In this document: one piece after another, positions 22,911 to 31,100 of the stretch | Numbering within the stretch: the stretch's first letter is position 1 | How the letters are laid out: each line of letters starts with the position of its first letter | NCBI GenBank assembly: GCA_934630515.1 | Contig: CAKTVV010000015.1 | Span: forward strand, 15,346 to 79,345 | DNA: 64,000 bases | Reading direction: 5' to 3' | Source: an uncultured Eubacteriales bacterium | GTDB taxonomy: Bacteria; Bacillota; Clostridia; Oscillospirales; Acutalibacteraceae | Notes under the pieces: generated by a model | The model's input: the letters and a program-made list of their open reading frames with translations, nothing else | Databases searched by the model: none | What the model was told of the DNA's origin: nothing | Program-made: the position numbers and the translations under genes

Positions 22911-23007
22911 GATGCCGACAAGAGACTGAATAGAGACAGCGGGTGCAGTGCGCCCGGGTCTGTGTTGTGTTGTGATCTTGTCGGTTGGTGCGACAGGATC
23001 TTTTTTT
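22911..23007 (+). promoter_or_regulatory. Transcription attenuator in the pyrR leader
   Basis: A terminator pairs GATCTTGTCG (22974-22983) with CGACAGGATC (22991-23000), followed by seven T. Upstream, CCGACAAGA (22915-22923) is fully complementary to TCTTGTCGG (22976-22984), giving a competing antiterminator. A separate hairpin lies between them (22934-22961). Position and layout fit PyrR/UMP-controlled attenuation. The usual PyrR-binding loop around CCAGAGAGGCT is not visible, so the ligand is inferred from context. Confidence 0.75.
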
Positions 23008-23033
23008 ATGCTGCCGGAAAGGGGAGACACGCC

Positions 23034-23582
23034 ATGGAGGAGACCCGCACCCTGCTTATGGATGAGGATACCGTGCGCCGCACGGTCATGCGGATGTCCC
23101 ATGAGATCGTGGAGAAGAACCGGGGCGTGGATGATCTGGTGCTGGTGGGTATCCGCCGCCGGGGCGCCCCGCTGGCGCAGATGATCGGGGCGAACATCGC
23201 CCGCATCGAGGGCAAAGAGGTGCCCTGCGGCATGCTGGACATCAACTTCTACCGGGACGATCTGACGAAAGCCTCCGACGCCCCGGTGCTGAAGAAAGCC
23301 GAAATGCCCTTTTCGGTTGTGGATAAGCGGGTGGTGCTGGTGGACGATGTGCTGTTCACCGGGCGCACGGTACGGGCGGCGATCGAAGCCATCTTCGCTC
23401 TGGGTCGTCCCCGCTGCATCCGGCTGGCGATCTTAGTGGATCGGGGTCACCGGGAGCTGCCCATCCGGGCGGACTATGTGGGCAAGAACATCCCCACCTC
23501 GCTGCGGGAGACCGTGGCGGTGCAGCTCCCCGAATTCGACGGCGTGACCCGGGTGGAGCTGGTGCGCCGGGCGGACGGATAA
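23034..23582 (+). CDS. pyrR: Bifunctional pyr operon regulator / uracil phosphoribosyltransferase PyrR
   Basis: A 182-residue type I phosphoribosyltransferase. The PRPP loop is RVVLVDDVLFTGRTVRAAI and the LVGIRRRGAPLA segment is typical. PyrR binds pyr leader RNA in response to UMP and has weak uracil phosphoribosyltransferase activity. ATG 23034 follows GGAAAGGGGAG by seven bases. It is the first gene after a transcription attenuator and is followed by a uracil permease, a pair seen in pyr operons, here without biosynthetic pyr genes. Confidence 0.93.
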   Translation: MEETRTLLMDEDTVRRTVMRMSHEIVEKNRGVDDLVLVGIRRRGAPLAQMIGANIARIEGKEVPCGMLDINFYRDDLTKASDAPVLKKAEMPFSVVDKRVVLVDDVLFTGRTVRAAIEAIFALGRPRCIRLAILVDRGHRELPIRADYVGKNIPTSLRETVAVQLPEFDGVTRVELVRRADG

Positions 23583-23641
23583 ACGGCTCATCCCCCTTTC
23601 GGGGTTTGACATATAAAAACTATAACGCAGGAGGAATGATC

Positions 23642-24994
23642 ATGAAACTGAATTATGACATCCAAGACCGACCGAAGTTCGGCCAGCTGCTGGTGTTCGC
23701 TTTCCAGCAGCTGCTGGCGATCCTGGCGGCGACCATTGCGGTGCCCGCCATCGTGGGCAACGGCATGCAGCAGTCCGCCGCCCTGTTCGGCGCCGGTGTG
23801 GGTACCATCGTGTATCTGCTGTTCACCAAGTTCCGCAGCCCCGTGTTCCTGGGCAGCTCCTTTGCTTTCATCGGCTCCATGCTGGCGGCGTTCGCCGGGG
23901 CGGTGTCGGTGCAGGCGGGCTATATGGGCCTGCTGCTGGGCGCCGTGTTCGCCGGTCTGGTGTATGTGGTGATCGCCCTGGTGGTCAAGGTCGCCGGCGT
24001 GGCCTGGATCAACAAGCTGATGCCCGCCGTCGTGATCGGACCCACCGTGTCCATCATCGGTCTGTCGCTGGCGGGCAACGCCGTGGGCGACCTGACTCTG
24101 GGCAAGGTGCTGGACGCCGAGGGCAACGCCGTTGCCAGCCCCTACATCTGCCTGATCTGCGGTCTGGTGACCCTGTTCACCGTCATGCTCTGCTCCGCCT
24201 ACGGTAAGAAAATGACCAAGCTGATCCCCTTCATTCTGGGTATCCTCGCCGGCTACGCCGTGGCGGCGATCTTCACTGTCATCGGCAATGTGACCGACAA
24301 CCCCGCTCTGCAGGTCATCAACTTCAGCGTGTTCGAGGGGCTCAAGTTCTTTGAGGTGCCGGACTTCACCTTCCTGGAGGCGTTCAAGGGCGCTAAGGAG
24401 ATCAACGGTCAGTACATCGCCACGGTAGCGGTTGCCTATGTGCCGGTGGCATTCGTGGTGTTCGCTGAGCACATCGCCGACCACAAGAACCTCAGCTCCG
24501 TCATCGGCAAGGATCTGCTGGAGGAGCCCGGTCTGCACCGCACCCTGCTGGGTGACGGCGTCGGCTCCATCGCCGGTGCCTTCTTCGGCGGCTGCCCCAA
24601 CACCACCTACGGTGAGTCGGTGGGCTGCGTCGCCATCACCGGCAACGCCTCGGTGGTAACCATTCTGGCGACCGCCATCCTCGCCATCGTGATCTCCTTC
24701 TTCGGTCCCTTCGTGACCTTCCTGGCGACCATCCCCAACTGCGTGATGGGCGGCGTGTGCGTGACCCTGTACGGATTCATCGCTGTCTCCGGTCTGAAGA
24801 TGATCCAGGATGTGGATCTGGGTCAGAACAAGAACCTGTTTGTGGTTGCGACCATCCTCATCACCGGTATCGGCGGTCTGACCGTCTCCTTCGGAAAGGT
24901 GACCCTCACCGCTGTAGCCTGCGCCCTGATCCTGGGTATCGTGGCGAACCTCCTGCTGAAAAACGCCAAAGAGGAGACCGAGTCGGCGGAATAA
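23642..24994 (+). CDS. uraA: Uracil permease (NCS2 family)
   Basis: A 450-residue polytopic transporter with about 14 hydrophobic segments. Diagnostic NCS2 motifs are the glutamate in VFAEHIADHKNLS (TM8) and GGCPNTTYGESVG (TM10). UraA imports uracil by proton symport. ATG 23642 follows GGAGGA by six bases; ATG 23636 is in frame but inside the ribosome site. It lies 59 bp after pyrR and is expected to share its attenuator. Confidence 0.93.
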   Translation: MKLNYDIQDRPKFGQLLVFAFQQLLAILAATIAVPAIVGNGMQQSAALFGAGVGTIVYLLFTKFRSPVFLGSSFAFIGSMLAAFAGAVSVQAGYMGLLLGAVFAGLVYVVIALVVKVAGVAWINKLMPAVVIGPTVSIIGLSLAGNAVGDLTLGKVLDAEGNAVASPYICLICGLVTLFTVMLCSAYGKKMTKLIPFILGILAGYAVAAIFTVIGNVTDNPALQVINFSVFEGLKFFEVPDFTFLEAFKGAKEINGQYIATVAVAYVPVAFVVFAEHIADHKNLSSVIGKDLLEEPGLHRTLLGDGVGSIAGAFFGGCPNTTYGESVGCVAITGNASVVTILATAILAIVISFFGPFVTFLATIPNCVMGGVCVTLYGFIAVSGLKMIQDVDLGQNKNLFVVATILITGIGGLTVSFGKVTLTAVACALILGIVANLLLKNAKEETESAE

Positions 24995-25028
24995 GCCGCC
25001 CGACGGCTCCCGACCCAATGGCACTGCG

Positions 25029-25064
25029 GACCCCGTGGCGGTTGCAAGACCGTCACGGGGTCTT
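25029..25064 (+). terminator. Terminator after uraA
   Basis: GACCCCGTG-CGGT pairs with ACCG-CACGGGGTC around a short loop, followed by TTGT. Confidence 0.8.
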
Positions 25065-25129
25065 GTGCGTTTCCGGGAGACTGTCGGCGGCGGTGGAGCG
25101 GGCGGAAAAGCCCCACCGAGTCCGGAAAA

Positions 25130-25145
25130 TGTTTCACGTGAAACA
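25130..25145. promoter_or_regulatory. parS: parS centromere site 2
   Basis: A second perfect TGTTTCACGTGAAACA, embedded in a longer perfect palindrome spanning 25125-25150. It lies 0.8 kb before parA-parB. Confidence 0.97.
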
Positions 25146-25235
25146 TTTTCGCCCGGCGTAATTCCGAAAAAACCATTTACAGCGGCGCAAAAGTATGATA
25201 CACTAATAGGCAGCAACGAAAAAGGGGCGGATTCC

Positions 25236-25943
25236 GTGGTCGAACGGGTGTTTTTTATCGCCGAAATGCTGGGAACCGTGGCGTTTGCCGTGTCCGGAGC
25301 GCTGATGGCGGTGGATATGGCGATGGACGTGTTCGGCGTGCTGTTTTTGGGCGCCGTGACCGCCGTGGGCGGCGGAATGCTGCGGGACACCTTGCTGGGG
25401 CGGGTGCCGCCGGCGGCGTTCACCGATCCGATCTATATTCTGGTGGCGCTGGCGACCTCGCTGGTGGTGTTCTGCATCGTGTATTTCACCTATGACGGGA
25501 TGCAGCGGCACCGGGAGGCGGTGGACCGCATCATCAATGTGTTCGACGCCATCGGATTGGGCGCCTTTTCGGTGGTGGGGGTGCAGGTCACCATCGCCGC
25601 CGGGCATGGCCGCAACACGCTGCTGGCGCTGTTTCTGGGCATGACCACCGCCGTGGGCGGCGGGATGCTGCGGGATGTGCTGGCGGGGCAGAAGCCCTTT
25701 GTGCTGCGCAAGCGGATCTATGCGCTGGCGGCGCTGTCCGGCAGTATGGTCTATTATCTGCTGCGCAGCGTGCAGGAGACGGCGGCGATCGTCACCGGCG
25801 TGGCGCTGGTGATCGCCATCCGGCTGCTGGCGGCGCATTTTCGCTGGAACCTGCCCCGGGTCCACTCCCGGCTGCGGGAGCGGGCGGAGGATACCCAAAA
25901 TACCGAGACCGCCGGAGCATCCGGGGACGGACAGAAAGGCTGA
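25236..25943 (+). CDS. TRIC-type cation channel family protein (UPF0126)
   Basis: A 235-residue membrane protein of two homologous three-helix repeats, each marked by AVGGGMLRD (near residues 45 and 145). Bacterial TRIC proteins form trimeric K+-type channels. The start is GTG 25236 after AAAAAGGGGCGG; an open frame upstream to 25035 passes through parS and a terminator, so it is not coding. The C-terminal 40 residues are hydrophilic. parA starts five bases after the stop, suggesting co-transcription. Confidence 0.85.
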   Translation: MVERVFFIAEMLGTVAFAVSGALMAVDMAMDVFGVLFLGAVTAVGGGMLRDTLLGRVPPAAFTDPIYILVALATSLVVFCIVYFTYDGMQRHREAVDRIINVFDAIGLGAFSVVGVQVTIAAGHGRNTLLALFLGMTTAVGGGMLRDVLAGQKPFVLRKRIYALAALSGSMVYYLLRSVQETAAIVTGVALVIAIRLLAAHFRWNLPRVHSRLRERAEDTQNTETAGASGDGQKG

Positions 25944-25948
25944 GGACG

Positions 25949-26710
25949 ATGGCAAAGGTTATAGCGGTAGTCACCCAGAAGGGCGGCGTGGGGAAGACCA
26001 CCACCGCCGTCAATCTGGCGTCCACCGTGGCGGAGATGGGAAAGACCTGTTTGCTGGTGGATATCGACCCCCAGGGCAACGCCACCAGCGGCGTGGGGCT
26101 GGATAAGCGCCGGGTGCAGCTGTCCACCTACGATCTGCTGGCGGGGGCGGAGGGCAGCGACCGGGCGGCGATCCGCACGGCGTTTGAGCGGCTCTCCATC
26201 GTGCCCTCCAGCGTGGCGCTGGCGGGGGCGGAGATCGAGATGGTGGATCTGCCCCGGCGGGAGAGCCGCTTGAAAGCGGCGCTGGCGCCCTATCGGGAGC
26301 AGTACGACTTTATTTTCATCGATTGCCCGCCGGCGCTGGGGCTGCTGACCCTCAATGCGCTGGTGGCAGCGGATACCTTTCTCATCCCGGTGCAGCCGGA
26401 ATACTATGCGCTGGAGGGGCTGTCCCAGCTGATCGCCACCGTGCGGCAGGTGAAGCGGCTGTATAATCCTGGTCTGGAGCTGGAGGGGGTGCTGTTCACC
26501 ATGTATGACGGGCGGACGAATCTCACCCAGCAGGTGGCGGCGGAGGTCAAGAAGTTTTTCCCCCGCAAGGTGTATGGGGCGGTGGTGCCCCGCAGCGTGC
26601 GGCTGGCGGAGGCGCCCTCCTACGGTCGTCCCATCAACTATTACGATAAGGCGTCCAAGGGCGCCAAGTGCTATCGGGAGGTGGCGGAGGAGCTGCTGTC
26701 CCATCAATAA
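25949..26710 (+). CDS. parA: Chromosome partitioning ATPase ParA (Soj)
   Basis: A 253-residue deviant-Walker ATPase with KGGVGKTTT at residues 11-19 and DIDPQGNATSG. FIDCPPALGLLTLNAL is the Walker B region. Soj/ParA binds DNA as an ATP dimer and is stimulated by ParB at parS; in Bacillus it also acts on DnaA. It is followed by parB, with parS 0.8 kb upstream, forming a full segregation cassette about 25 kb from oriC. Confidence 0.95.
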   Translation: MAKVIAVVTQKGGVGKTTTAVNLASTVAEMGKTCLLVDIDPQGNATSGVGLDKRRVQLSTYDLLAGAEGSDRAAIRTAFERLSIVPSSVALAGAEIEMVDLPRRESRLKAALAPYREQYDFIFIDCPPALGLLTLNALVAADTFLIPVQPEYYALEGLSQLIATVRQVKRLYNPGLELEGVLFTMYDGRTNLTQQVAAEVKKFFPRKVYGAVVPRSVRLAEAPSYGRPINYYDKASKGAKCYREVAEELLSHQ

Positions 26711-26775
26711 CCGGCGGCGGGCAACGCCCCACACCGGAACAAAAATGCACCGAAACGGGTGGAAAGGAGCCAATC

Positions 26776-27636
26776 ATGGCGATGAAAAAGGGCGGTCTGG
26801 GCAAGGGTCTGGACGTGCTGTTTGCGGAGAATACCTTGGAGGACGACGCCCGCACGGTGTCGCTGCCGATCCATGAGATCGTACCCAATCGGGAGCAGCC
26901 CCGGAAGCAGTTTGACGACGAGGCGCTGCAGGAGCTGGCGGATTCCATCGCCCAGCATGGGGTGCTGCAGCCGCTGCTGGTGCGGCCCATGCCCGACGGC
27001 AGCTATCAGCTGGTGGCGGGGGAGCGCCGCTGGCGTGCCTCCCAGATTGCCGGTCTGAACGAGGTGCCCGTGGTGGTGCGGGATATGAACGAGCAGGAGG
27101 CTGCCGAGCTGGCGCTGATCGAGAACCTCCAGCGGGAGGATCTGAACCCCATGGAAGAGGCGCTGGGCTACCAGACCCTGATGGAGGGCTACGGCATGAC
27201 TCAAGAGCAGGCGGCGCAGGTGGTGAATAAGTCCCGTCCGGCGGTGGCGAACGCCCTGCGGCTGCTGCGGCTGCCCCAGTCGGTGGCGGCGCTGGTGGCG
27301 GAGGGCTCTCTGTCCGCCGGTCATGCCCGGTCGGTGCTGGCGTTTGAGGATGAGGAGACCATGCTGCAGATGGCGCAGACCGCCGTGGAAAAGGGTCTGT
27401 CGGTGCGGGAGCTGGAGCGGCTGGCAAAGCAGGCGAAGAAAGCGCCTAAGGCTCCCGCTGATCCCAAGCCCCGGCGGGATAGCTTTTTCGACGAGGTGGC
27501 GTTGGCGCTGCGGGAGAATTTGGGGCGGCAGGTGAAGGTCACCGGCGACGCCAAGGGCGGCACGCTGCAGATCGAATTTTTCGATGCCGAGGATCTGCGG
27601 GCGCTGGCGAACCGGCTGGAGGAACAGCCCCGGTGA
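26776..27636 (+). CDS. parB: Chromosome partitioning protein ParB (Spo0J)
   Basis: A 286-residue CTP-dependent clamp. It begins MAMKKGGLGKGLDVLF, the Soj-interacting N terminus; it has the CTP motif GERRWRASQIAGL and ENLQREDLNPMEEA. The helix-turn-helix is TQEQAAQVVNKSRPAVANALRLLRL, and the C-terminal dimer domain ends in FFDAEDLRALANRL. GGAAAGGAG precedes the ATG. Compared with the noc-like paralogue at 13.6 kb, this copy has the ParA-activating N terminus. Confidence 0.95.
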   Translation: MAMKKGGLGKGLDVLFAENTLEDDARTVSLPIHEIVPNREQPRKQFDDEALQELADSIAQHGVLQPLLVRPMPDGSYQLVAGERRWRASQIAGLNEVPVVVRDMNEQEAAELALIENLQREDLNPMEEALGYQTLMEGYGMTQEQAAQVVNKSRPAVANALRLLRLPQSVAALVAEGSLSAGHARSVLAFEDEETMLQMAQTAVEKGLSVRELERLAKQAKKAPKAPADPKPRRDSFFDEVALALRENLGRQVKVTGDAKGGTLQIEFFDAEDLRALANRLEEQPR

Positions 27637-27664
27637 TCCGGCGGCTGTAGGAAGAATACAACTG

Positions 27665-27699
27665 CGGCGGGCAGCGGATGGCTGCCTGCCGTTGATTTT
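27665..27699 (+). terminator. Terminator after parB
   Basis: CGGCGGGCAGC pairs with GCTGCCTGCCG (one G-U), followed by TTGATTTT. Confidence 0.75.
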
Positions 27700-27710
27700 A
27701 CGGAGGAATT

Positions 27711-28472
27711 ATGTCCGAACTGTATATTCATCCAGAAAATATACCGGCTGTATGTAAATGTCCCCTGCAGGTCGCCTCTTATGACGTGGCGCCGGACGGC
27801 AAGCTCCGCCCGGCGGCGGTGCTGCGGTACCAGCAGGAGGCGGCGGAGCAGCATTTTGCCCCCGGCGGCTTGGGCTGGCAGGGCATGGCGGCGCTGGGGA
27901 TGGCGTTCGTATGCGTGCGGTGGCAGGGGCAGCTGCTGCGCCGCCCCGGTATGGGGGAGCGGGTGACGGTGGAGACCTGGCACCGGCAGCGGAAGGGTCC
28001 CCGGTTTTACCGCTGCTACCGGTGGGTGGATGCAAGCGGTGCGGAGATCATCCGGGGGGTCATGGAATTTGCGCTGGTGTCCACCGCCGATCACCGCCTG
28101 CTGCGGGGGGAGGAATTTGACCGGTTTGCGATCCCTGCCCAGCCGGAGCGGCGGGTGGATTGCCCCGATCCCGGACGGCTGACGCTGCCGGAGATGGCGG
28201 CTGCCGGGTCGTACCGGGTGCGCCCCTCCGATGCGGACATGAACGGGCATATGAATAACACCCACTACGCCGATCTGTGCGAGGATCTGCTGCCGCCGGG
28301 GACGGCGGTGGGGGAGATCACGCTGCAGTTCCTTCACGAGAGCCGCCCCGGAGAAACGGTGGCGCTGGAATCCGCCCGAGAGGGCGCTGCGCTCTATCTG
28401 CGGGGCAGCCGGGAGGGAGCGCCGGTGTTCGCCGCCCGGGTGGTGCTGACGGAGGATGGCTGTGGAGCTTAA
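27711..28472 (+). CDS. Acyl-ACP thioesterase
   Basis: A 253-residue double hot-dog protein of the FatA/FatB-like bacterial family. The first half has AAVLRYQQEAAEQHF and the second DADMNGHMNNTHYADL, the conserved Asn/His active-site region. It would release free fatty acids from acyl carrier protein. ACGGAGGAATT precedes the ATG. The following gene overlaps its end by 17 bases. Confidence 0.85.
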   Translation: MSELYIHPENIPAVCKCPLQVASYDVAPDGKLRPAAVLRYQQEAAEQHFAPGGLGWQGMAALGMAFVCVRWQGQLLRRPGMGERVTVETWHRQRKGPRFYRCYRWVDASGAEIIRGVMEFALVSTADHRLLRGEEFDRFAIPAQPERRVDCPDPGRLTLPEMAAAGSYRVRPSDADMNGHMNNTHYADLCEDLLPPGTAVGEITLQFLHESRPGETVALESAREGAALYLRGSREGAPVFAARVVLTEDGCGA

Positions 28473-29187
28473 GGCAGCGCTGGACGCCGCCCGGGAGCCG
28501 ACGGCGGCGGGCGGCATCGGCACGCTGGGAGAGAAAACGCTCCATGCGGCGCTGAAGCGTTGGATCGACGAGGATCCCACCCATTGGGAGGTGCCGCTGC
28601 CGGAGGGCTTTGTGGCGGATGTGTTCGACGGGGAGCGGGTGACAGAGGTCCAGACCGCCAATTTCTCGGCGCTGCGGCGAAAATTGACGGCGCTGCTGGC
28701 ACAGTATCCGGTGACGGTGGTGCATCCGCTGGTGCGGCGGAAATGGCTGTGCTGGATCGATCCCGCCACCGGGGAGGTCACGTCGCCCCGCCGCTCGCCC
28801 CGCCGGGGCAGCTGGGCGGATGCCGGGGGGCAGCTGATCTATCTGCTGCCCTGCCTGCAGGATCCCCGGCTGGAGATCACGCTGGTGCTGCTGGATGTGG
28901 AGGAGCATCGGCTGGCGGACGGCTGGGGCAGCGGCGGCAAGCGGGGCAGTCACCGGGCGGAGCGCTATCCCCGGACGGAGATACCGCCCCAGACCCTGAC
29001 GCTGCGCTGTGGGGCGGACTATCGGGCGCTGCTGCCCGCCGGTCTGCCGAATCCCTTTACGGCGGCGGAATTTGGCAAAGCCGTACGCCAGCAGGGACGT
29101 ACCCTGCAGGGCACGCTCAAGGTATTATTAACCATGGAGGTGATCACCCGGGAAAAAGCGGGGCGCAAATTTTTATATCGGTATTGA
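28456..29187 (+). CDS. DUF8091-like protein, possible nuclease-fold
   Basis: A 243-residue protein. It begins with GTLGEKTLHAALKRWIDEDPTHWEV, then VADVFDGERVTEVQTANFSALRRKL, and VHPLVRRKWLCWIDPATGEVTSPRRSPRRG. I recall this arrangement from a widespread Firmicute family of unknown function (DUF8091). The Asp...Glu-x-Gln-Thr spacing resembles a PD-(D/E)xK nuclease core, but catalysis is not established. It ends with a winged-helix-like stretch. The start overlaps the thioesterase stop, so translation is probably coupled; the functional link is obscure. Confidence 0.6.
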   Translation: MAVELKAALDAAREPTAAGGIGTLGEKTLHAALKRWIDEDPTHWEVPLPEGFVADVFDGERVTEVQTANFSALRRKLTALLAQYPVTVVHPLVRRKWLCWIDPATGEVTSPRRSPRRGSWADAGGQLIYLLPCLQDPRLEITLVLLDVEEHRLADGWGSGGKRGSHRAERYPRTEIPPQTLTLRCGADYRALLPAGLPNPFTAAEFGKAVRQQGRTLQGTLKVLLTMEVITREKAGRKFLYRY

Positions 29188-29270
29188 CGCTGCGGTGACC
29201 GCCGGCAGCGTCCACGTCGGAGCGCCCGTTAAAAGCAATGGCGTGCGGCTGCGGTCAAATAATGAGAACA

Positions 29271-29312
29271 GTCAGTTCGAGACCTTCCTGACTTAAAACA
29301 AAACTAAAGGAG
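29271..29312 (+). promoter_or_regulatory. Probable preQ1-I riboswitch
   Basis: A compact hairpin, GTCAG (29271-29275) and CTGAC (29288-29292) with a 12-base loop, is followed by TTAAAACAAAACTAAAGGAG. Loop bases CCTT (29283-29286) can pair with AAGG in the ribosome binding site, forming the pseudoknot that would hide it. Size, A-rich tail and position before a queuosine-precursor transporter match class I preQ1 riboswitches. Confidence 0.6.
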
Positions 29313-29321
29313 CGATCTATC

Positions 29322-29858
29322 ATGTCAAAACAGAAAACCATGTCCGTGCGGCGGTTGGTGACCGCCGGTTTGATCGGCGGCTTGTATGCCGCCCTGACGC
29401 TTCTGCTGGCGCCCCTATCCTTTGCGGGGCTGCAGTGCCGTCTGTCGGAGGCGCTGACCGTGCTGGCGGCGTTTACCCCTGCCGCCATCCCCGGTCTGAT
29501 CGTGGGCTGCTTCGTGTCCAATCTGGCGGGGCTGACCTCGGGTGCCAACCCGGCGGGGGCGCTGGATCTGATGCTGGGGCCGTTAGCCACCGGGCTGGCG
29601 GCGGTATGGAGCTACCACCTGCGCAACCGGAAGCTGGGAGGCGTACCGCTGCTGTCCACGCTGCCCCCGGTGATCCTCAACGCTCTGATCGTGGGGGCGG
29701 AACTGGCGCTGGTAGCGCCGGAATTTTCGGTGCCGGTGCTGCTCATTCAGATGGGCAGCGTAGGGCTGGGAGAGCTGGCCGCCTGCGTGGTGGGCGGCGG
29801 CATATTAGCGGCGGCGCTGAGCCGCACCGGAGCTGCCCGAAAGATCTTTACGGACTGA
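29322..29858 (+). CDS. queT: Queuosine precursor ECF transporter, substrate-binding S component QueT
   Basis: A 178-residue membrane protein with about five helices. GLIGGLYAALTLLLAPLSFAGLQCRLSEALTVLAAF and AIPGLIVGCFVSNL are the QueT family signature. It would capture a 7-deazaguanine precursor and work with a shared ECF energy module encoded elsewhere. AAAGGAG precedes the ATG and is probably controlled by the preQ1-type element just upstream, which supports the substrate. Confidence 0.85.
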   Translation: MSKQKTMSVRRLVTAGLIGGLYAALTLLLAPLSFAGLQCRLSEALTVLAAFTPAAIPGLIVGCFVSNLAGLTSGANPAGALDLMLGPLATGLAAVWSYHLRNRKLGGVPLLSTLPPVILNALIVGAELALVAPEFSVPVLLIQMGSVGLGELAACVVGGGILAAALSRTGAARKIFTD

Positions 29859-29874
29859 AATATATAGAAGACAG

Positions 29875-29919
29875 TATACTCTCCGTAGACGACCGACCGA
29901 CTGCGGAGAGTATATTTTT
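29875..29919 (+). terminator. Terminator after queT
   Basis: ATACTCTCCG pairs with CGGAGAGTAT across an 18-base loop, followed by ATTTTT. Confidence 0.85.
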
Positions 29920-30052
29920 GCCCCGTTATACTATTCGGAGCAAAAAGGGACATTGTACACTGCCGCCGGGGGAATATAGCCGCCGGTTTTCCACCGTCCT
30001 CCCGTCCTCGGTGGAAAGCTTTGCCGTTTTCCTGTAAGATGAGGGTGAGGGC

Positions 30053-30081
30053 TTTACATTTTTCTCCGAAACGGGTATACT
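30053..30081 (+). promoter_or_regulatory. Promoter of the znuA-znuC-znuB operon
   Basis: TTTACA, 17 bases, TATACT. An inverted pair TTTTCCACCG/CGGTGGAAA lies 40-75 bp upstream; no Zur-type palindrome was recognised. Confidence 0.8.
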
Positions 30082-30119
30082 GATAGAAATGACTTTGCAC
30101 AGAGAATGGGAGAGACGGT

Positions 30120-31100
30120 ATGGGAGAGACGGTGCGGCGGTATGCGCCGGTGGCGGGGCTGTTGGCGGGGATCGCAGCGGCGGGTGTGCTGCTGACGGTG
30201 CTGCTGGGGGGCGGCAGGACGGAAAGCGACGCCTTTACGGTGGTGACGACCAATTATCCCCTGTATGTGGCGGCGCAGCAGCTGACCGCCGGGGTGGACG
30301 GTGTGGCGGTGGAAAACCTCACCGGCGCCTCCACCGGATGTTTGCACGATTATCAGCTGTCCCCCGCCAATCGCATCACGCTGGAGCGAGCCAATCTGGT
30401 GCTGCTCAACGGTGCGGGGGCGGAGCCTTTTCTCGACGATGTGCTGCCGACCCTCACCGCTCCGGTGACGGATACGTCGGCGGGGCTTGCGCTGCTGCCC
30501 TCCGGGGAAGCCCATGACCACGAGGATCATGAGCATGAGGATGACCACGACGACGAGCATGACGACCATGAGGGGCATCACCATACCGTGAACGAGCATG
30601 TGTGGGTCAGCCCCAGCCGCTATGCCCGGCAGGTGACGGCAGCGGAGCAGGCGTTGTGCGCCGCCGACCCGGACAATGCCGACCGCTACCGGCAGAACGC
30701 CGAGACCTACCGCCGCCGGATCGACGAGGTAGCCCGGCGGCTGCAAGCGGCGGCGGCTACGCTGGGGCAGCGGCGCTGCGTGCTGTTTCACGATTCGCTG
30801 GCATATCTGGCGGATGAGCTGGGCTTTTCGGTGGCGGTGAGCCTGTCCGCCGGAGAGGAGAGCGGGGTTTCGGCGGGGGAGCTGCAGCGGGCGGCTGCTG
30901 CCGTGCAGGCGGATCCCACCATGCTGGTGCTGTACGACAGCCAATACACGGTGCGGTATCCGTCGGTGGACAGGCTGGTGCCGGAGAATCAGGTGCTGGC
31001 GCTGGACACCGGGGTCAAGGGCAGCGGCAGCGCCGACGATTGGCTCCGGGCGATGGAGCGGACGGCGCAGGCGCTGGAGCGCTGCGGGCAGAACGGCTGA
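30120..31100 (+). CDS. znuA: Zinc ABC transporter substrate-binding protein
   Basis: A 326-residue cluster A-I (ZnuA/AdcA) binding protein. A hydrophobic N-terminal helix without a lipobox Cys suggests a signal anchor. VVTTNYPLYVAAQQL opens the domain. A His/Asp/Glu-rich loop at about residues 131-157 is typical of zinc-binding members, followed by EHVWVSPS and LFHDSLAYLADELGF, each with a metal-ligand His. Genes for the ATPase and permease follow. Immediately after the stop, the DNA repeats an internal part of this gene in frame. Confidence 0.88.
   Translation: MGETVRRYAPVAGLLAGIAAAGVLLTVLLGGGRTESDAFTVVTTNYPLYVAAQQLTAGVDGVAVENLTGASTGCLHDYQLSPANRITLERANLVLLNGAGAEPFLDDVLPTLTAPVTDTSAGLALLPSGEAHDHEDHEHEDDHDDEHDDHEGHHHTVNEHVWVSPSRYARQVTAAEQALCAADPDNADRYRQNAETYRRRIDEVARRLQAAAATLGQRRCVLFHDSLAYLADELGFSVAVSLSAGEESGVSAGELQRAAAAVQADPTMLVLYDSQYTVRYPSVDRLVPENQVLALDTGVKGSGSADDWLRAMERTAQALERCGQNG

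Noticed and set aside
25035..25235. Upstream extension of the TRIC gene
   Set aside because: It would cover the uraA terminator and parS; GTG 25236 has a ribosome site and matches family starts.
29988..30018. TTTTCCACCG...CGGTGGAAA upstream of znuA as DnaA boxes or a Zur operator
   Set aside because: Only one inverted pair, not matching either consensus well; kept as an unexplained inverted repeat.
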